Shown: positions 53,686-62,256, numbered from the stretch's first letter. The stretch is DNA of 64,000 bases from Bacillota bacterium (GCA_023415825.1 JAEZJF010000019.1:116173-180172); one strand, 5' to 3'. Numbers and translations: made by a program. The notes: generated by a model from the letters alone, not told the origin.

Positions 53686-54264
53686 CTAAATTCTTTCATT
53701 CATTTTTTCTTTTAACAGGGGTAAAGCTTTTTCATAATCATTAGTGTATCCGTCAATTGCATCAGATTTTACAAAGTCGAACCCAGCCTGAAGATAAATA
53801 CCAATCGCTTTATAGCTCCATGTTTGTGTGTGAAGAAAAAGGTCCACATCGCCATCAATTTGCAGCATCCTGTTCACAACCTCAAATACTACAGCTTTAC
53901 CAAGCGCAAGGCCTTGATGCTCCGGCCTCACGCCAATCCAATGAAGTGTAGGAATGAGCCGGCCTTCCATATGATCCCACCAAATTGTCGCTGTTGCAAC
54001 TTTCTCACCGCTATTAGTCTGAATAAATATCAAACGGCGTTCAAGCTCTTTCAATTGGGGCAGATATTCCTTCTGAAAGTATGCCAATGCTTCGGGTACA
54101 CTATCAAACTCTCCAACCGATGTTTCAATTTCTGCCCAGGCATATTCGTCCCCCTTGGAAAAGAATGAAAATTCATATCCGTTCGGTAAGGCCACCTCAG
54201 GGACAGGTGTACCTTTTATACGCTTCATAATGATGTTAAAGTACGGAATCGATTTATCCAGCAT
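53686..54264 (-). CDS. GNAT-family N-acetyltransferase
   Basis: Protein of 192 residues. The acetyl-CoA loop region is WIGVRPEHQGLALGKAVV, followed by VDLFLHTQTWSYKAIGIYLQ and an aromatic-rich end. The N-terminal half is less conserved and sets the substrate. GAGGTAAAGAG precedes the ATG. It is one of two neighbouring but unlike GNAT genes. Confidence 0.82.
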   Translation of the reverse strand: MLDKSIPYFNIIMKRIKGTPVPEVALPNGYEFSFFSKGDEYAWAEIETSVGEFDSVPEALAYFQKEYLPQLKELERRLIFIQTNSGEKVATATIWWDHMEGRLIPTLHWIGVRPEHQGLALGKAVVFEVVNRMLQIDGDVDLFLHTQTWSYKAIGIYLQAGFDFVKSDAIDGYTNDYEKALPLLKEKMNERI

Positions 54265-54376
54265 CTCTTTACCTCACTTATACAGGCATGTAAAGCCTAC
54301 TTTATCCGATATTTCTTTACTGTCATAATACATTCGGATGCTATTACAGTCGAAGCAGCTAAACCCATCTTATTTT

Positions 54377-54919
54377 TTATATCTGTGTTTGACCGGATGC
54401 GGGCTTGACATATGCAGGATTTATTCTGGCCATAACAAATTCATTCACGTACTGTCCGTTTCTGATACCGGCCAGTTTTTTCAAACCCTCTTTTTCAAAG
54501 CCAAGCTTTTCATACAGATTGATGGCTTTTTGGTTATCCTCAAAAACTGTCAACTCGACTCTCACCAGCATGAGCCAATTATCCGCAATATCAATAAGTG
54601 CCTGCATTAAGGCTTTTCCTACGCCTATGCTCTGATAATCCTTGTGGACCATAATCCCAAGGCTTGCACTGTGGCGTAAACGGGGGTTTGCGAAAACGCT
54701 CAAACCCGCAACACCAATAATGACTTCTTCATCTTGTTCATTCTTTGTGACAGCTACAAATTGATGATTGTTGCCATCCATATTGGCAATATGATCTTCA
54801 TTACGCTTAATTCTTTCCGAAGGGATGCCAAGCGTATTTTCAAAAACACCGGGCATACGTCTTAAATCATTAATACCTTTACCATCACCGGTGTTGATAG
54901 GTCTGATTATAAATTCCAT
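54377..54919 (-). CDS. GNAT-family N-acetyltransferase
   Basis: Protein of 180 residues. LGIMVHKDYQSIGVGKALMQ is the acetyl-CoA motif, and LTVFEDNQKAINLYEKLGFE is the typical C-terminal motif B. It resembles YhhY/aminoglycoside-like or amino-acid acetyltransferases (MEFIIRPINTGDG start). AGGAGGAAATAAA precedes the ATG. Confidence 0.86.
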   Translation of the reverse strand: MEFIIRPINTGDGKGINDLRRMPGVFENTLGIPSERIKRNEDHIANMDGNNHQFVAVTKNEQDEEVIIGVAGLSVFANPRLRHSASLGIMVHKDYQSIGVGKALMQALIDIADNWLMLVRVELTVFEDNQKAINLYEKLGFEKEGLKKLAGIRNGQYVNEFVMARINPAYVKPASGQTQI

Positions 54920-54941
54920 TTTATTTCCTCCTAAGCAATAA

Positions 54942-55361
54942 TCACTTTCGTTTCATTAATGGATGATCATCTTTCAGTTGAAGCAAGTCCCATAGATTAC
55001 CGTACAAATCCTTAAATACCGCCACCGTTCCATAGGATTGCTCTTTCGGATCTCGCACGAATTCAATTCCTTTTGCGACCATGTCGTTATAGTCTCGCCA
55101 AAAATCATCAGTGTTCAAAAACAGAAAAACCCTGCCTCCTGTCTGGTTGCCGATAAAAGACTCTTGTTCGGGCTTAGATGCTCTGGCAAGCAATATTGTA
55201 GTACCGACTGACCCGGGGGGAGAAATGACGACCCAGCGCTTGTCCTGTTCAGGCTGATATGTATCTTCAAGTAATGTAAAATTAAGCTTCTTTGTATAAA
55301 ACTCTATTGCCTCGTCATAATCTTTTACAACCAAGGCTATATGTACAATAGATTGAACCAT
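54942..55361 (-). CDS. VOC-family (glyoxalase-like) protein
   Basis: Protein of 139 residues with one pair of beta-alpha-beta-beta-beta modules. VHIALVVKDYDEAIEFYTKK opens with the metal His, and GTVAVFKDLYGNLWDLLQL is the second module. Members include glyoxalases, dioxygenases and antibiotic-binding or -modifying proteins; the exact role is unknown. GGGGGA lies upstream. Confidence 0.85.
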   Translation of the reverse strand: MVQSIVHIALVVKDYDEAIEFYTKKLNFTLLEDTYQPEQDKRWVVISPPGSVGTTILLARASKPEQESFIGNQTGGRVFLFLNTDDFWRDYNDMVAKGIEFVRDPKEQSYGTVAVFKDLYGNLWDLLQLKDDHPLMKRK

Positions 55362-55391
55362 TTCTGAAATCCCCCTAATTATATAATTTTC

Positions 55392-56078
55392 CTATTCAAT
55401 TTTGTCTAGCTTTTGAGTTTTGTTTTCTCTTGAACTTATCAAATAGTATAAAGTAGCACCGGTGTTCGCAACAATATGTAAAATTACCGTATAGAATATC
55501 GAATTGGTCAGCTCTACAATATTACCGGCAAATAATCCAAGTAAAAACGCAAATAGTACTTTCTTCACTGTCGCTGTGTTAAGCTTGAAATCAAAGTATT
55601 GGAAATGCGTTATTCCAAAGCATATCGCAGAAATAAACACTTGCAGTGTTACTCCTTTAAGTACAGGTATTGGAATATAAACTGCATTTGTGCCCATCAT
55701 AGGGGCTGCTATTGATTGAATAATGCCTCGAAACAGAATTTCTTCTGCAATAGGAAACATAAAGCAAAATGTTAATATACCTTTTAAATTCTTTCCCGGT
55801 TTATAACCGGAAAAAACCCAGAACGGAATCATGGTCAGAAGGATAACCATGATAGTATTTGCTGAAAGATCCAGTCCTTGTATCGGTCTTCCTATGTTAA
55901 AAGTTTTTGCGCCTAACAAACCAGTAATGATGATTGTTATAGACCAAACAAATATACTTTTATCTTCTAGAGTTCTAAAAAGTTTTTTATCAAACCTGTT
56001 AAGTAGCTTCAAAAGCTTTTGCATTAATGTTAATAGGAACGTTAAACTGATTATGACAACGATTAATATAATCTTCAC
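55392..56078 (-). CDS. CPBP-family intramembrane metalloprotease
   Basis: Protein of 228 residues with about six membrane helices. Motifs AEEILFRGIIQS (paired Glu and Arg) and CFGITHFQYF (His) are the active-site set of the CAAX protease/bacteriocin-processing family. Such genes often protect against bacteriocins or process peptides. The GTG at 56078 is preferred, with AAAGGTGAT upstream; an upstream ATG at 56105 would include that site. Confidence 0.83.
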   Translation of the reverse strand: MKIILIVVIISLTFLLTLMQKLLKLLNRFDKKLFRTLEDKSIFVWSITIIITGLLGAKTFNIGRPIQGLDLSANTIMVILLTMIPFWVFSGYKPGKNLKGILTFCFMFPIAEEILFRGIIQSIAAPMMGTNAVYIPIPVLKGVTLQVFISAICFGITHFQYFDFKLNTATVKKVLFAFLLGLFAGNIVELTNSIFYTVILHIVANTGATLYYLISSRENKTQKLDKIE

Positions 56079-56139
56079 TGAATAATCACCTTTCATTAAC
56101 ATCAATATTTTTACTATTATATCAGAATTATGGCAGGTG

Positions 56140-56961
56140 TTAATATAGATTCACTAATCGTCTTAGAATTGCTTCAGATATTCTTTCGGCATAATCATCA
56201 ACATTTTTTTGAACATCAACATTTTCAAAATCTGCAGGAGAACCCAAATAGCCCTGTAAAGAAAGTTCTTTTATGTGACCGCCAAACAACCACTCTCCGC
56301 TTTTACCAACTTCTAAAGCAACAGGAGGTAAAGACTTTGCTTTTTCAGTATCAACCAGACTAGGATAATACTCATATATTATGGCTGTTTCAATGTCTCC
56401 ACCATGTACGTCGGGGACTAATGCCTGACTTACATTAATCGTTTGAGGCTTTATTGGACATAAATAGGGTTCATCCGGCGTTAGTCCGAAATGAGGAAAT
56501 CTCCATTCATCAAAAGCATAACAAGCATTGATATGTAGATGCTCATGAGCTTCCTTAAAGGCTTCTATTATCGCAATACTATGTTCGATATCTCCATGTG
56601 CATTAACACCAAAAACATTATTAAACCCAAACTCCGCCAGCGATGATAAAATGTCTGAAATTAATGCTTTCGCAGTCTCTTTCCGTATACGGAAAGAACC
56701 TATAAAGCCGCCTGTTGATTGGCAAACACCCCAATAAAAAGGTGGAGCGATAACTACTTTATATCCCTTCTCTTCGAGTTTTTCTTTGATAGTGAGACAG
56801 TATATATGAGCAGTGTAAATATCTGTTCCGAGACATAATTGAGGGCCATGCTCTTCAATAACTCCCATCGGCAATAACACAAGTGCTTTCTTGTCAACAA
56901 AGTCCTTTATTTCAGTCCAATTCATATTTACCATCGTATTTGAAAAAATTCCATACATCAT
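56140..56961 (-). CDS. Creatininase-family amidohydrolase
   Basis: Protein of 273 residues. Metal-site motifs are LPMGVIEEHGPQLCLGTD (Glu, His, Asp), NAHGDIEHS and DVHGGDIETA. Family members hydrolyse cyclic amides or act in cofactor pathways (creatininase, MftE, FAPy deformylase). One usual GHGGN-like motif is altered to AHGDI, so specificity is uncertain. AGGAGAG precedes two adjacent ATG codons. Confidence 0.82.
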   Translation of the reverse strand: MMYGIFSNTMVNMNWTEIKDFVDKKALVLLPMGVIEEHGPQLCLGTDIYTAHIYCLTIKEKLEEKGYKVVIAPPFYWGVCQSTGGFIGSFRIRKETAKALISDILSSLAEFGFNNVFGVNAHGDIEHSIAIIEAFKEAHEHLHINACYAFDEWRFPHFGLTPDEPYLCPIKPQTINVSQALVPDVHGGDIETAIIYEYYPSLVDTEKAKSLPPVALEVGKSGEWLFGGHIKELSLQGYLGSPADFENVDVQKNVDDYAERISEAILRRLVNLY

Positions 56962-57012
56962 TTAAATCTCTCCTGTAAATTGTTATGCGACGTAAAGCCT
57001 TATACCCGTTAA

Positions 57013-57588
57013 CTATATTTTTTTAAATAGCTTCTTATATAATCTTACTACAATGTTCGGGTATCTACCTGATAATGCCATTACAATGTTCTTCCTAAAT
57101 CCAGTGTCTTTTTCTCGAAATTCGAGCACCTTATTACTAATATCAATATTTATATAAAATTCAGCATATAACCCTTGAATACTAGAATCATCATGAAACA
57201 CTTTAAATTTGAGGACCTGATTATGTAACTCATTCGGATCTCCATCCAGACAGAAACTTGTTAAGCACATTTCTTGGCACATACGATGATCTGATTTATG
57301 CTTTACATTATACAACTGAGATAATACCTTTATTAAATTATCTGACTCCGGACCTATTGAGCCAATTTTGACGCCATTAGGATAAAACGCAGAATTATTC
57401 AGCTTTCCTTCGACTACTCCCGGTTCCATGTTGGGTATAAATAATACCTTAAAACCGACTAGCTCATCCATAAAATGACCGTGTACAATAACAATGTGAT
57501 TTCCTTTGTCGTCGCGTTGATATTGGGTTATGCCAAACTCCAAATCTTGAAAGCCTTCTTCGGTTTTTGCATTAATATTCTGATTCAT
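57013..57588 (-). CDS. Hypothetical protein, 191 residues
   Basis: No family recognised. It is a soluble, mixed alpha/beta-like protein without a signal. It begins MNQNINAKTEEGFQDLEFGI and has a Cys-containing centre (MCQEMCLTSFC). GGAG is five bases before the ATG. It lies alone between spacers of 51-52 bases inside the accessory run. Confidence 0.6.
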   Translation of the reverse strand: MNQNINAKTEEGFQDLEFGITQYQRDDKGNHIVIVHGHFMDELVGFKVLFIPNMEPGVVEGKLNNSAFYPNGVKIGSIGPESDNLIKVLSQLYNVKHKSDHRMCQEMCLTSFCLDGDPNELHNQVLKFKVFHDDSSIQGLYAEFYINIDISNKVLEFREKDTGFRKNIVMALSGRYPNIVVRLYKKLFKKI

Positions 57589-57640
57589 ACAAACTCCATT
57601 CTTTCTGTGTTATCTGATGCACCCTGCGCCTCGAAGAATT

Positions 57641-58183
57641 TCACCGCGTTAGCTTTTTTACTTCACCATAAAGTTCTCTTCTGCAATAAAAATTGTTTAT
57701 CAGCCATTTATTGTCTACTTGCTTTATGATAAGCGTACCTGTTTCAACTATTTCTTTGCTATTTTGATCCCCTAGAGTAGTTCTGACACGAGCCGTGTAT
57801 GAGAAGGCTGGAGAGCCGTCTACAGTGTTTGCTAATCTATCAAACTCAACACCGGATAAGGACATTGTGCAGTTAAAATCCTTTGCAATTGTCTTTGTGT
57901 AAAAAATGGATCTATTTGCGACTATGTCATTATAACAATCTTTCGTTATGTAGTTCTTGTACTCTTCCTCGTACAAAGCATCAAAGATACTAATAATATT
58001 TTCTAGATTTACCTGGTTCTCTAGGTCATCTAGTATTTTAAAATCATTGACCGTATAATATGAATCAAAAAACGATTTCATAATACGGATTTGCTTATTG
58101 GATTTATGATTATTTATGATAAATACACTACCGATAATTATTAAAAGTAACACAATGATGATAGGAATAATTAATTTCTTCAT
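57641..58183 (-). CDS. Membrane-anchored hypothetical protein
   Basis: Protein of 180 residues: N-terminal anchor (MKKLIIPIIIVLLLIIIGSV) and an extracellular domain of ~150 residues. The end (TGTLIIKQVDNKWLINNFYC) resembles NTF2-like or DUF4829-type extracellular domains, but this is only a likeness. The start at 58183 has AAAGGAG upstream. Confidence 0.68.
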   Translation of the reverse strand: MKKLIIPIIIVLLLIIIGSVFIINNHKSNKQIRIMKSFFDSYYTVNDFKILDDLENQVNLENIISIFDALYEEEYKNYITKDCYNDIVANRSIFYTKTIAKDFNCTMSLSGVEFDRLANTVDGSPAFSYTARVRTTLGDQNSKEIVETGTLIIKQVDNKWLINNFYCRRELYGEVKKLTR

Positions 58184-58267
58184 TGAATTCACTCCTTTCA
58201 TTATCCTAATAGGGGAGCTAGATTTTAGTTTGTTATTTTTATTCCGGGGTTCCCTAAGCTCTTGTAC

Positions 58268-58906
58268 TTATTTTTTTAAAAACAAATCTTCTCTTTTTAA
58301 CCCATTCGCCTTAATAGCTTGTCGCCATCCCATTTCGGCAGCAAGTTTATACAAAATCCTTGGGAAATTGGCTGTAATGTATATATCATCATCCGGAGTG
58401 CTTTTTAAAATATTATTTGCAAGTTGTTTTAATGCCCTCCCCAGATTCTTCATCGGTCCATGGCCGATTGGAACATTTTTTAACATTGGGAGCATTCCCC
58501 CTGCTCCAATCGCAATCCCTTGCCCCCATTTAAGACCGGCTTTTATACACCAGTTCTTCATTATTTCAATTGCCAATTCATTTTGATTCCCTTCATAAAA
58601 TCCACAGTTCACCATTGAATAAACGAGAATATTCTTATCCTTTATAGCTGAGAAAAGCGTTTCTAATTGAATAAGACAATTTAGCAAATGAGATGGAATT
58701 CCATCAACATATAGGGGAAAGGCAAATACAAGAGCATTGCACTCTGTCAAATTTTCTATTTCTTCCGAACTCAATTGGGGATTTCTAAAGGAATATTCAC
58801 AAATCATATTGTTGGCGTTATCTAAAAAAGCCTTCAAATCATGCAAAATACAACCTGAAGCAGAACCGTGGCTTTTGGGACTTCCGTTTATTAATGCTAT
58901 TTTCAT
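58268..58906 (-). CDS. Flavodoxin-fold NAD(P)H-dependent oxidoreductase
   Basis: Protein of 212 residues. MKIALINGSPKSHGSASG is the FMN phosphate-binding loop, and NALVFAFPLYVDGIPSHLLN is the usual core strand. It is the last gene of a three-gene coupled set with a second flavoprotein and a membrane protein, each overlapping by four bases. A redox pair acting at the membrane is plausible (inference). Confidence 0.82.
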   Translation of the reverse strand: MKIALINGSPKSHGSASGCILHDLKAFLDNANNMICEYSFRNPQLSSEEIENLTECNALVFAFPLYVDGIPSHLLNCLIQLETLFSAIKDKNILVYSMVNCGFYEGNQNELAIEIMKNWCIKAGLKWGQGIAIGAGGMLPMLKNVPIGHGPMKNLGRALKQLANNILKSTPDDDIYITANFPRILYKLAAEMGWRQAIKANGLKREDLFLKK

Positions 58907-59406
58907 AATAATTGTCCCTCCATTTCCAAAATGCTGTTAAAAAAAGAAACACTATTAACTTTGGAATCTAAATTAATTGAATTTGCTTTAATTAACTTTT
59001 GAGCAGTCAGCTTTTCTTTTTCTGTTATGTTTTTACCATAAAACCATACCTGCATATGGATAATATTTTTATATCGCCTCCGATGATGCATTTCTCCATT
59101 TCTTATTATAAAATAAGGGTGTATATAGGAAATACTTCGATCGAGTACGTTTTTCACGAATGGACTAAACCCGCCGTAACAGCATTCGCTTATTATAAGG
59201 AGCTCTTTGCATTTTGATAAGTGCTCTCCCATATCTCCGTATTTATCCCGTATTATGCAGGCTGCAGGGGTCTTTATCCAGCATCCAAAGCAGCCTATGC
59301 AATGATGTATCGTACCTTCGTTTGAAATAAAGATCGTCTCATCTGATGGGTTAGGGAACAATTTTTGCAAATCTTTATTTTCTAAATCAGATATTATTAA
59401 TTTCAC
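58903..59406 (-). CDS. Cys-rich flavodoxin-like oxidoreductase
   Basis: Protein of 167 residues starting with GTG. The motif HCIGCFGCWIKTPAACIIRD, with four cysteines, is typical of iron-sulfur flavoprotein/multimeric flavodoxin relatives, and ELLIISECCYGGFSPFVKNV follows. It is shorter than the next gene product and lacks the first phosphate loop, so the two may work together. It overlaps both neighbours by four bases. Confidence 0.75.
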   Translation of the reverse strand: MKLIISDLENKDLQKLFPNPSDETIFISNEGTIHHCIGCFGCWIKTPAACIIRDKYGDMGEHLSKCKELLIISECCYGGFSPFVKNVLDRSISYIHPYFIIRNGEMHHRRRYKNIIHMQVWFYGKNITEKEKLTAQKLIKANSINLDSKVNSVSFFNSILEMEGQLL

Positions 59407-59951
59407 TTTGCTTCTATCCCTTCTCGTAAAATTAAGAAACTTGTTCTGTCCGGCCCATACATTAAAATTTTCTCTAATTTTGCTATATTTCTTAAAATGA
59501 TATTTCCAGGAAATTTCTTTTCTAATTTTTTTGAAATATTAAGAACAATATTTGTAGGAAATAAATGTTCATGAAATAATAATAATGCTGATAAAAAAGC
59601 TTGAACTGATCCTATAATAAAGAATATGACATGGAGATATGTGATTGAGCGGAGCATGATGCATTGTATGATAATCCAGATCACTAAGGCCCAGCTAAAA
59701 ACGCTGCTTATATAGCCTTGATATTTTCTTTTAAAGCACATCCAAACAGCACTAAATACATTTCCAAGCCCTATAACGCCAAACAACAAAATTCCCGGTA
59801 TGAGGAAACTGCTAAACGGTGAAAATTTTAAAATATCTACCGTTATACCTATTGGTGTCTGGGGATCGGTAATGGCAGCCAAACCCCCAGCCATACCACC
59901 TATTCCTACAAATGCGTGCAGAACTAATAATAAACGATATACTCTTTTCAT
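59403..59951 (-). CDS. Hypothetical membrane protein of the flavoprotein set
   Basis: Protein of 182 residues with four hydrophobic segments in the first 125 residues (MKRVYRLLLVLHAFVGIGGM at the start) and a soluble basic tail. No family recognised. It is the first gene of the three-gene coupled set; CGGAGGAAAATAAA precedes the ATG at 59951. Confidence 0.65.
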   Translation of the reverse strand: MKRVYRLLLVLHAFVGIGGMAGGLAAITDPQTPIGITVDILKFSPFSSFLIPGILLFGVIGLGNVFSAVWMCFKRKYQGYISSVFSWALVIWIIIQCIMLRSITYLHVIFFIIGSVQAFLSALLLFHEHLFPTNIVLNISKKLEKKFPGNIILRNIAKLEKILMYGPDRTSFLILREGIEAK

Positions 59952-59996
59952 TTTATTTTCCTCCGAAAATGACAATTTAAAATAATGTAATAATAG

Positions 59997-60701
59997 TTAG
60001 AATCTAATTATTTGGTCACTTTTGGGAATTCCATTTTCAAGTGGTTCCCATCCGTTGTCGGTTAACACTTCATATTTTTCAAATGCGCACATAATCCCCT
60101 TTGCATTCAATAAATCCGCTGAATCCATAACATGAAAGTGTAGATGAGGTGCTGTTGAGTTCCCAGTATGACCTATCTCTCCAATTTTTTCTCCCTTATT
60201 TATGATTTGTCCTTCCTTAACTGTAATTGTGCCGGGACTAAGATGTGCAAAAAATGCATAATAATTATCAAACTTTATGATTATGTAATTGCCAACTAAT
60301 TTATGAAGATTAAACTTAGAAGCGGATATGAATATTGCTTGAATATTCAGAAAAATGGACCTTATGATAACCTTTAGAAAATCTAGAACAGGGTGGATGT
60401 GTTGGGGTTCTTTCAATCCATCTCCAACAGCTACAACTGTACCATTAACAGGAGAAAAGATGTCTTCTTTGTAACAAAAGCAATCACGAATTGGAAGACC
60501 GATTGTATGATATTTAGTACTTGAACTTTTATAAAACTTAAACTTTTTCTTAAGACTGTGCTCTATTCTTAAGAAATCGTAAGCAAAGCGTTGACCTAAT
60601 CCATCTGTTCCGTGGCTTGGTATTCTATCCCCTGGTGTATGAGGTGTAGTCCACTCACCCTTAAGTGGATAATCCACAATAATGAATCCACGCTCATTCA
60701 T
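59997..60701 (-). CDS. M23-family metallopeptidase without signal peptide
   Basis: Protein of 234 residues. The LytM-type site is present: HGTDGLGQRFAYDF supplies the first His and Asp, and HTGNSTAPHLHFHVMDS the closing HxH motif. A glycyl-rich turn (INKGEKIGEIG) is normal for the family. No signal peptide or anchor is visible, unlike cell-wall lysins, so it is either cytosolic or exported another way. AAGGAAG precedes the ATG. Confidence 0.83.
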   Translation of the reverse strand: MNERGFIIVDYPLKGEWTTPHTPGDRIPSHGTDGLGQRFAYDFLRIEHSLKKKFKFYKSSSTKYHTIGLPIRDCFCYKEDIFSPVNGTVVAVGDGLKEPQHIHPVLDFLKVIIRSIFLNIQAIFISASKFNLHKLVGNYIIIKFDNYYAFFAHLSPGTITVKEGQIINKGEKIGEIGHTGNSTAPHLHFHVMDSADLLNAKGIMCAFEKYEVLTDNGWEPLENGIPKSDQIIRF

Positions 60702-60735
60702 AACTATACTTCCTTTTTATATAAATATCTTTTAT

Positions 60736-60821
60736 GTCCGGGGCCTGATGAAGAATACGGAAAGATCGCGCAGGCAATCAATGGAGCGCTGGCACGGAAA
60801 ATAGACCATTTAATTGAATAG
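60736..60821 (+). pseudogene. Possible gene remnant on the opposite strand
   Basis: A GC-richer patch in AT-rich spacer translates on the plus strand as a protein-like tail (GPDEEYGKIAQAINGALARK, then a short end and TAG) with no start or body. It may be the 3' end of a lost gene. The family is unknown. Confidence 0.2.
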
Positions 60822-60859
60822 AGCTTCGTTTTTGCTAATAAAATGATTAATATTGTCAA

Positions 60860-61249
60860 CTAAACTTTCAAATTGAACCCTATATCAATTTCACTTGCTG
60901 GATGGCCTCCACGTACTCCCCAATTGTCCAAGGGTTCTTCATATAAAATGATAAATATGTCTTTTGGATCTATACCTAATTGATTTAAGTTTTCTACAAC
61001 TCTCCTATATAATAACCGTTTTGCATCAATCGATCTTCCTGGGAAAATAGTCATCTCTATAAGAATATACTTCTCAGACTTTCCAGGTGGTAAAACATAA
61101 TCTTCTTTTTCGAACTCCATTATCCTAAAATTCTTATCATCTTCAGGAATTTTAAAAGATTCAAGCAAAGCGTTATGTATTCCAGATACAACATTCAATT
61201 TTTCAGTTGCAGTTCTTCCCTTAATCATACTTAGTTTAACAATTGGCAT
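60860..61249 (-). CDS. Tautomerase-family protein (4-oxalocrotonate tautomerase/MIF-like)
   Basis: Protein of 129 residues. MPIVKLSMIKGRTATEKLNV gives the catalytic Pro at position 2 (Pro1 after Met removal), and the two halves form the tandem beta-alpha-beta of the superfamily. LYEEPLDNWGVRGG is typical of the longer members. Substrate unknown. Confidence 0.87.
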   Translation of the reverse strand: MPIVKLSMIKGRTATEKLNVVSGIHNALLESFKIPEDDKNFRIMEFEKEDYVLPPGKSEKYILIEMTIFPGRSIDAKRLLYRRVVENLNQLGIDPKDIFIILYEEPLDNWGVRGGHPASEIDIGFNLKV

Positions 61250-61320
61250 AGGGTTCAGCTCCTTATAAATTCATTTTGATCAAATCATAATTAACAGATG
61301 AGTATATTTCGTTTGATTTA

Positions 61321-61369
61321 GGCTAACATTCCGGTTTTACGACGCCGACGAAAGCCGTAATCAATAGCC
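61321..61369. repeat. Imperfect inverted repeat overlapping a pseudogene stop codon
   Basis: Outer arms GGCTA (61321-61325) and TAGCC (61365-61369) and inner arms TTACG (61337-61341) and CGTAA (61356-61360), with unequal spacers of 11 and 4 bases. The geometry recalls a cassette recombination site, but the inverted AAC/GTT pair is not complete. The rest of 61250-61320 shows nothing. Confidence 0.35.
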
Positions 61370-61554
61370 AGTTGCATTGTTGACAAATAAGACGACGTTA
61401 AGCTCGTCATCAAGTAATAATTTAACTTCATCATCTTTATTATCATTATCTAAGTCGAGATCTCCAATCACAATAATATTGGTGATATCCCCATTACAAC
61501 TGGCAATTAAAATATGAGTATGACAAAAAGAGCAACAGCAGCTTGTCGTTTCAT
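61361..61554 (-). pseudogene. Frameshifted small lipoprotein
   Basis: A good ribosome site (GAGGAAATAG) precedes ATG at 61554; the frame MKRQAAVALFVILIF stops at once. Adding one T to a TTTT run restores a signal with lipobox LIASC, then an Asp-rich stretch (GDLDLDNDNKDDEVKLLL) like an FG-GAP/VCBS repeat, ending at 61361 for 64 residues in all. Length 194 bases equals 65 codons minus one base. It may be a real loss, a sequencing slip or a slippery-run switch. Confidence 0.6.
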
Positions 61555-62191
61555 TTCACTATTTCCTCATTATTGAGCCATATGGGGTGTCCGTATAAAA
61601 CAATTCTACTTCAATAAAATACTTAATACAACATAATTTGGTGCATTTATTCCATTGCAGCAAAACATGAAAATCAAACGGCAGGATTACCCCTAAGGAG
61701 TCCAAAGAGCGTTGAATTTCGCAAAACGTACTAACAGGATGATATACGCAGCACTAAAATCTTTGGGAAAGTATATCATTAAGAAAAGAATTGAAAATGG
61801 AATAATATAGAGAATCATTTGCATCAAAAGAATATTTTACATTATATAGTAAAATTACATACTAATTTAGTAAAATTTTTGTATTTATATCATTGTGTTT
61901 TTTTATTAGAATGAAAACGAAAGCTACCACTGAAATATATATTTTTCATTAATATGAGTCAAAAGTCTAATCGGACATAATTAGTTTTATTAAATCACAT
62001 TCATCATTATTCCCAAGAAAATTGAATAAATAGAGTATTCATGTTCAACTGAATGGTCTTTAAAGAAAACTTGGTTTGTGGTCAAGCCTTATGTGCGCTG
62101 GCTGAAGCCTAGTTGAACTTATACTTTCATAAAGTGCAAATAAGCCCGCTCGATTCTCTAACTAAGATTATAGAATTGGAGGTGTTGTAAT
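61555..62191. other. Long AT-rich intergenic leader
   Basis: About 640 bases without a supported gene. Near 62042-62117 GTTCAACT and AGTTGAAC form the ends of a possible 75-base hairpin. No known riboswitch class was recognised. It should contain the promoter of the glycosidase gene at 62334. Confidence 0.3.
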
Positions 62192-62224
62192 TTGAATGTA
62201 TTTATTAAAGACCGTTTGGGTTGA
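62192..62224 (+). CDS. Possible 10-codon leader peptide before the glycosidase gene
   Basis: GGAGGTG followed seven bases later by a TTG frame (MNVFIKDRLG, then TGA). An ATG five bases on gives another 10-codon frame (MYLLKTVWVD). A hairpin (GATTGA with TCAATC, 62223-62254) follows. It parallels the leader before the chitinase. Confidence 0.35.
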   Translation: MNVFIKDRLG

Positions 62225-62256
62225 TTGACGGATATGGTCCGTATTTCTTCAATCCT

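Noticed and set aside
51940..61320. Integron-type attC sites in the gaps of the small-gene island (for example around 56982 and 57605-57655, where GTTA-like words recur)
   Set aside because: The gaps do not share a consistent pair of inverted core sites or a common folded shape, and no integrase gene is present. Only the weak case at 61321-61369 was kept as a finding.
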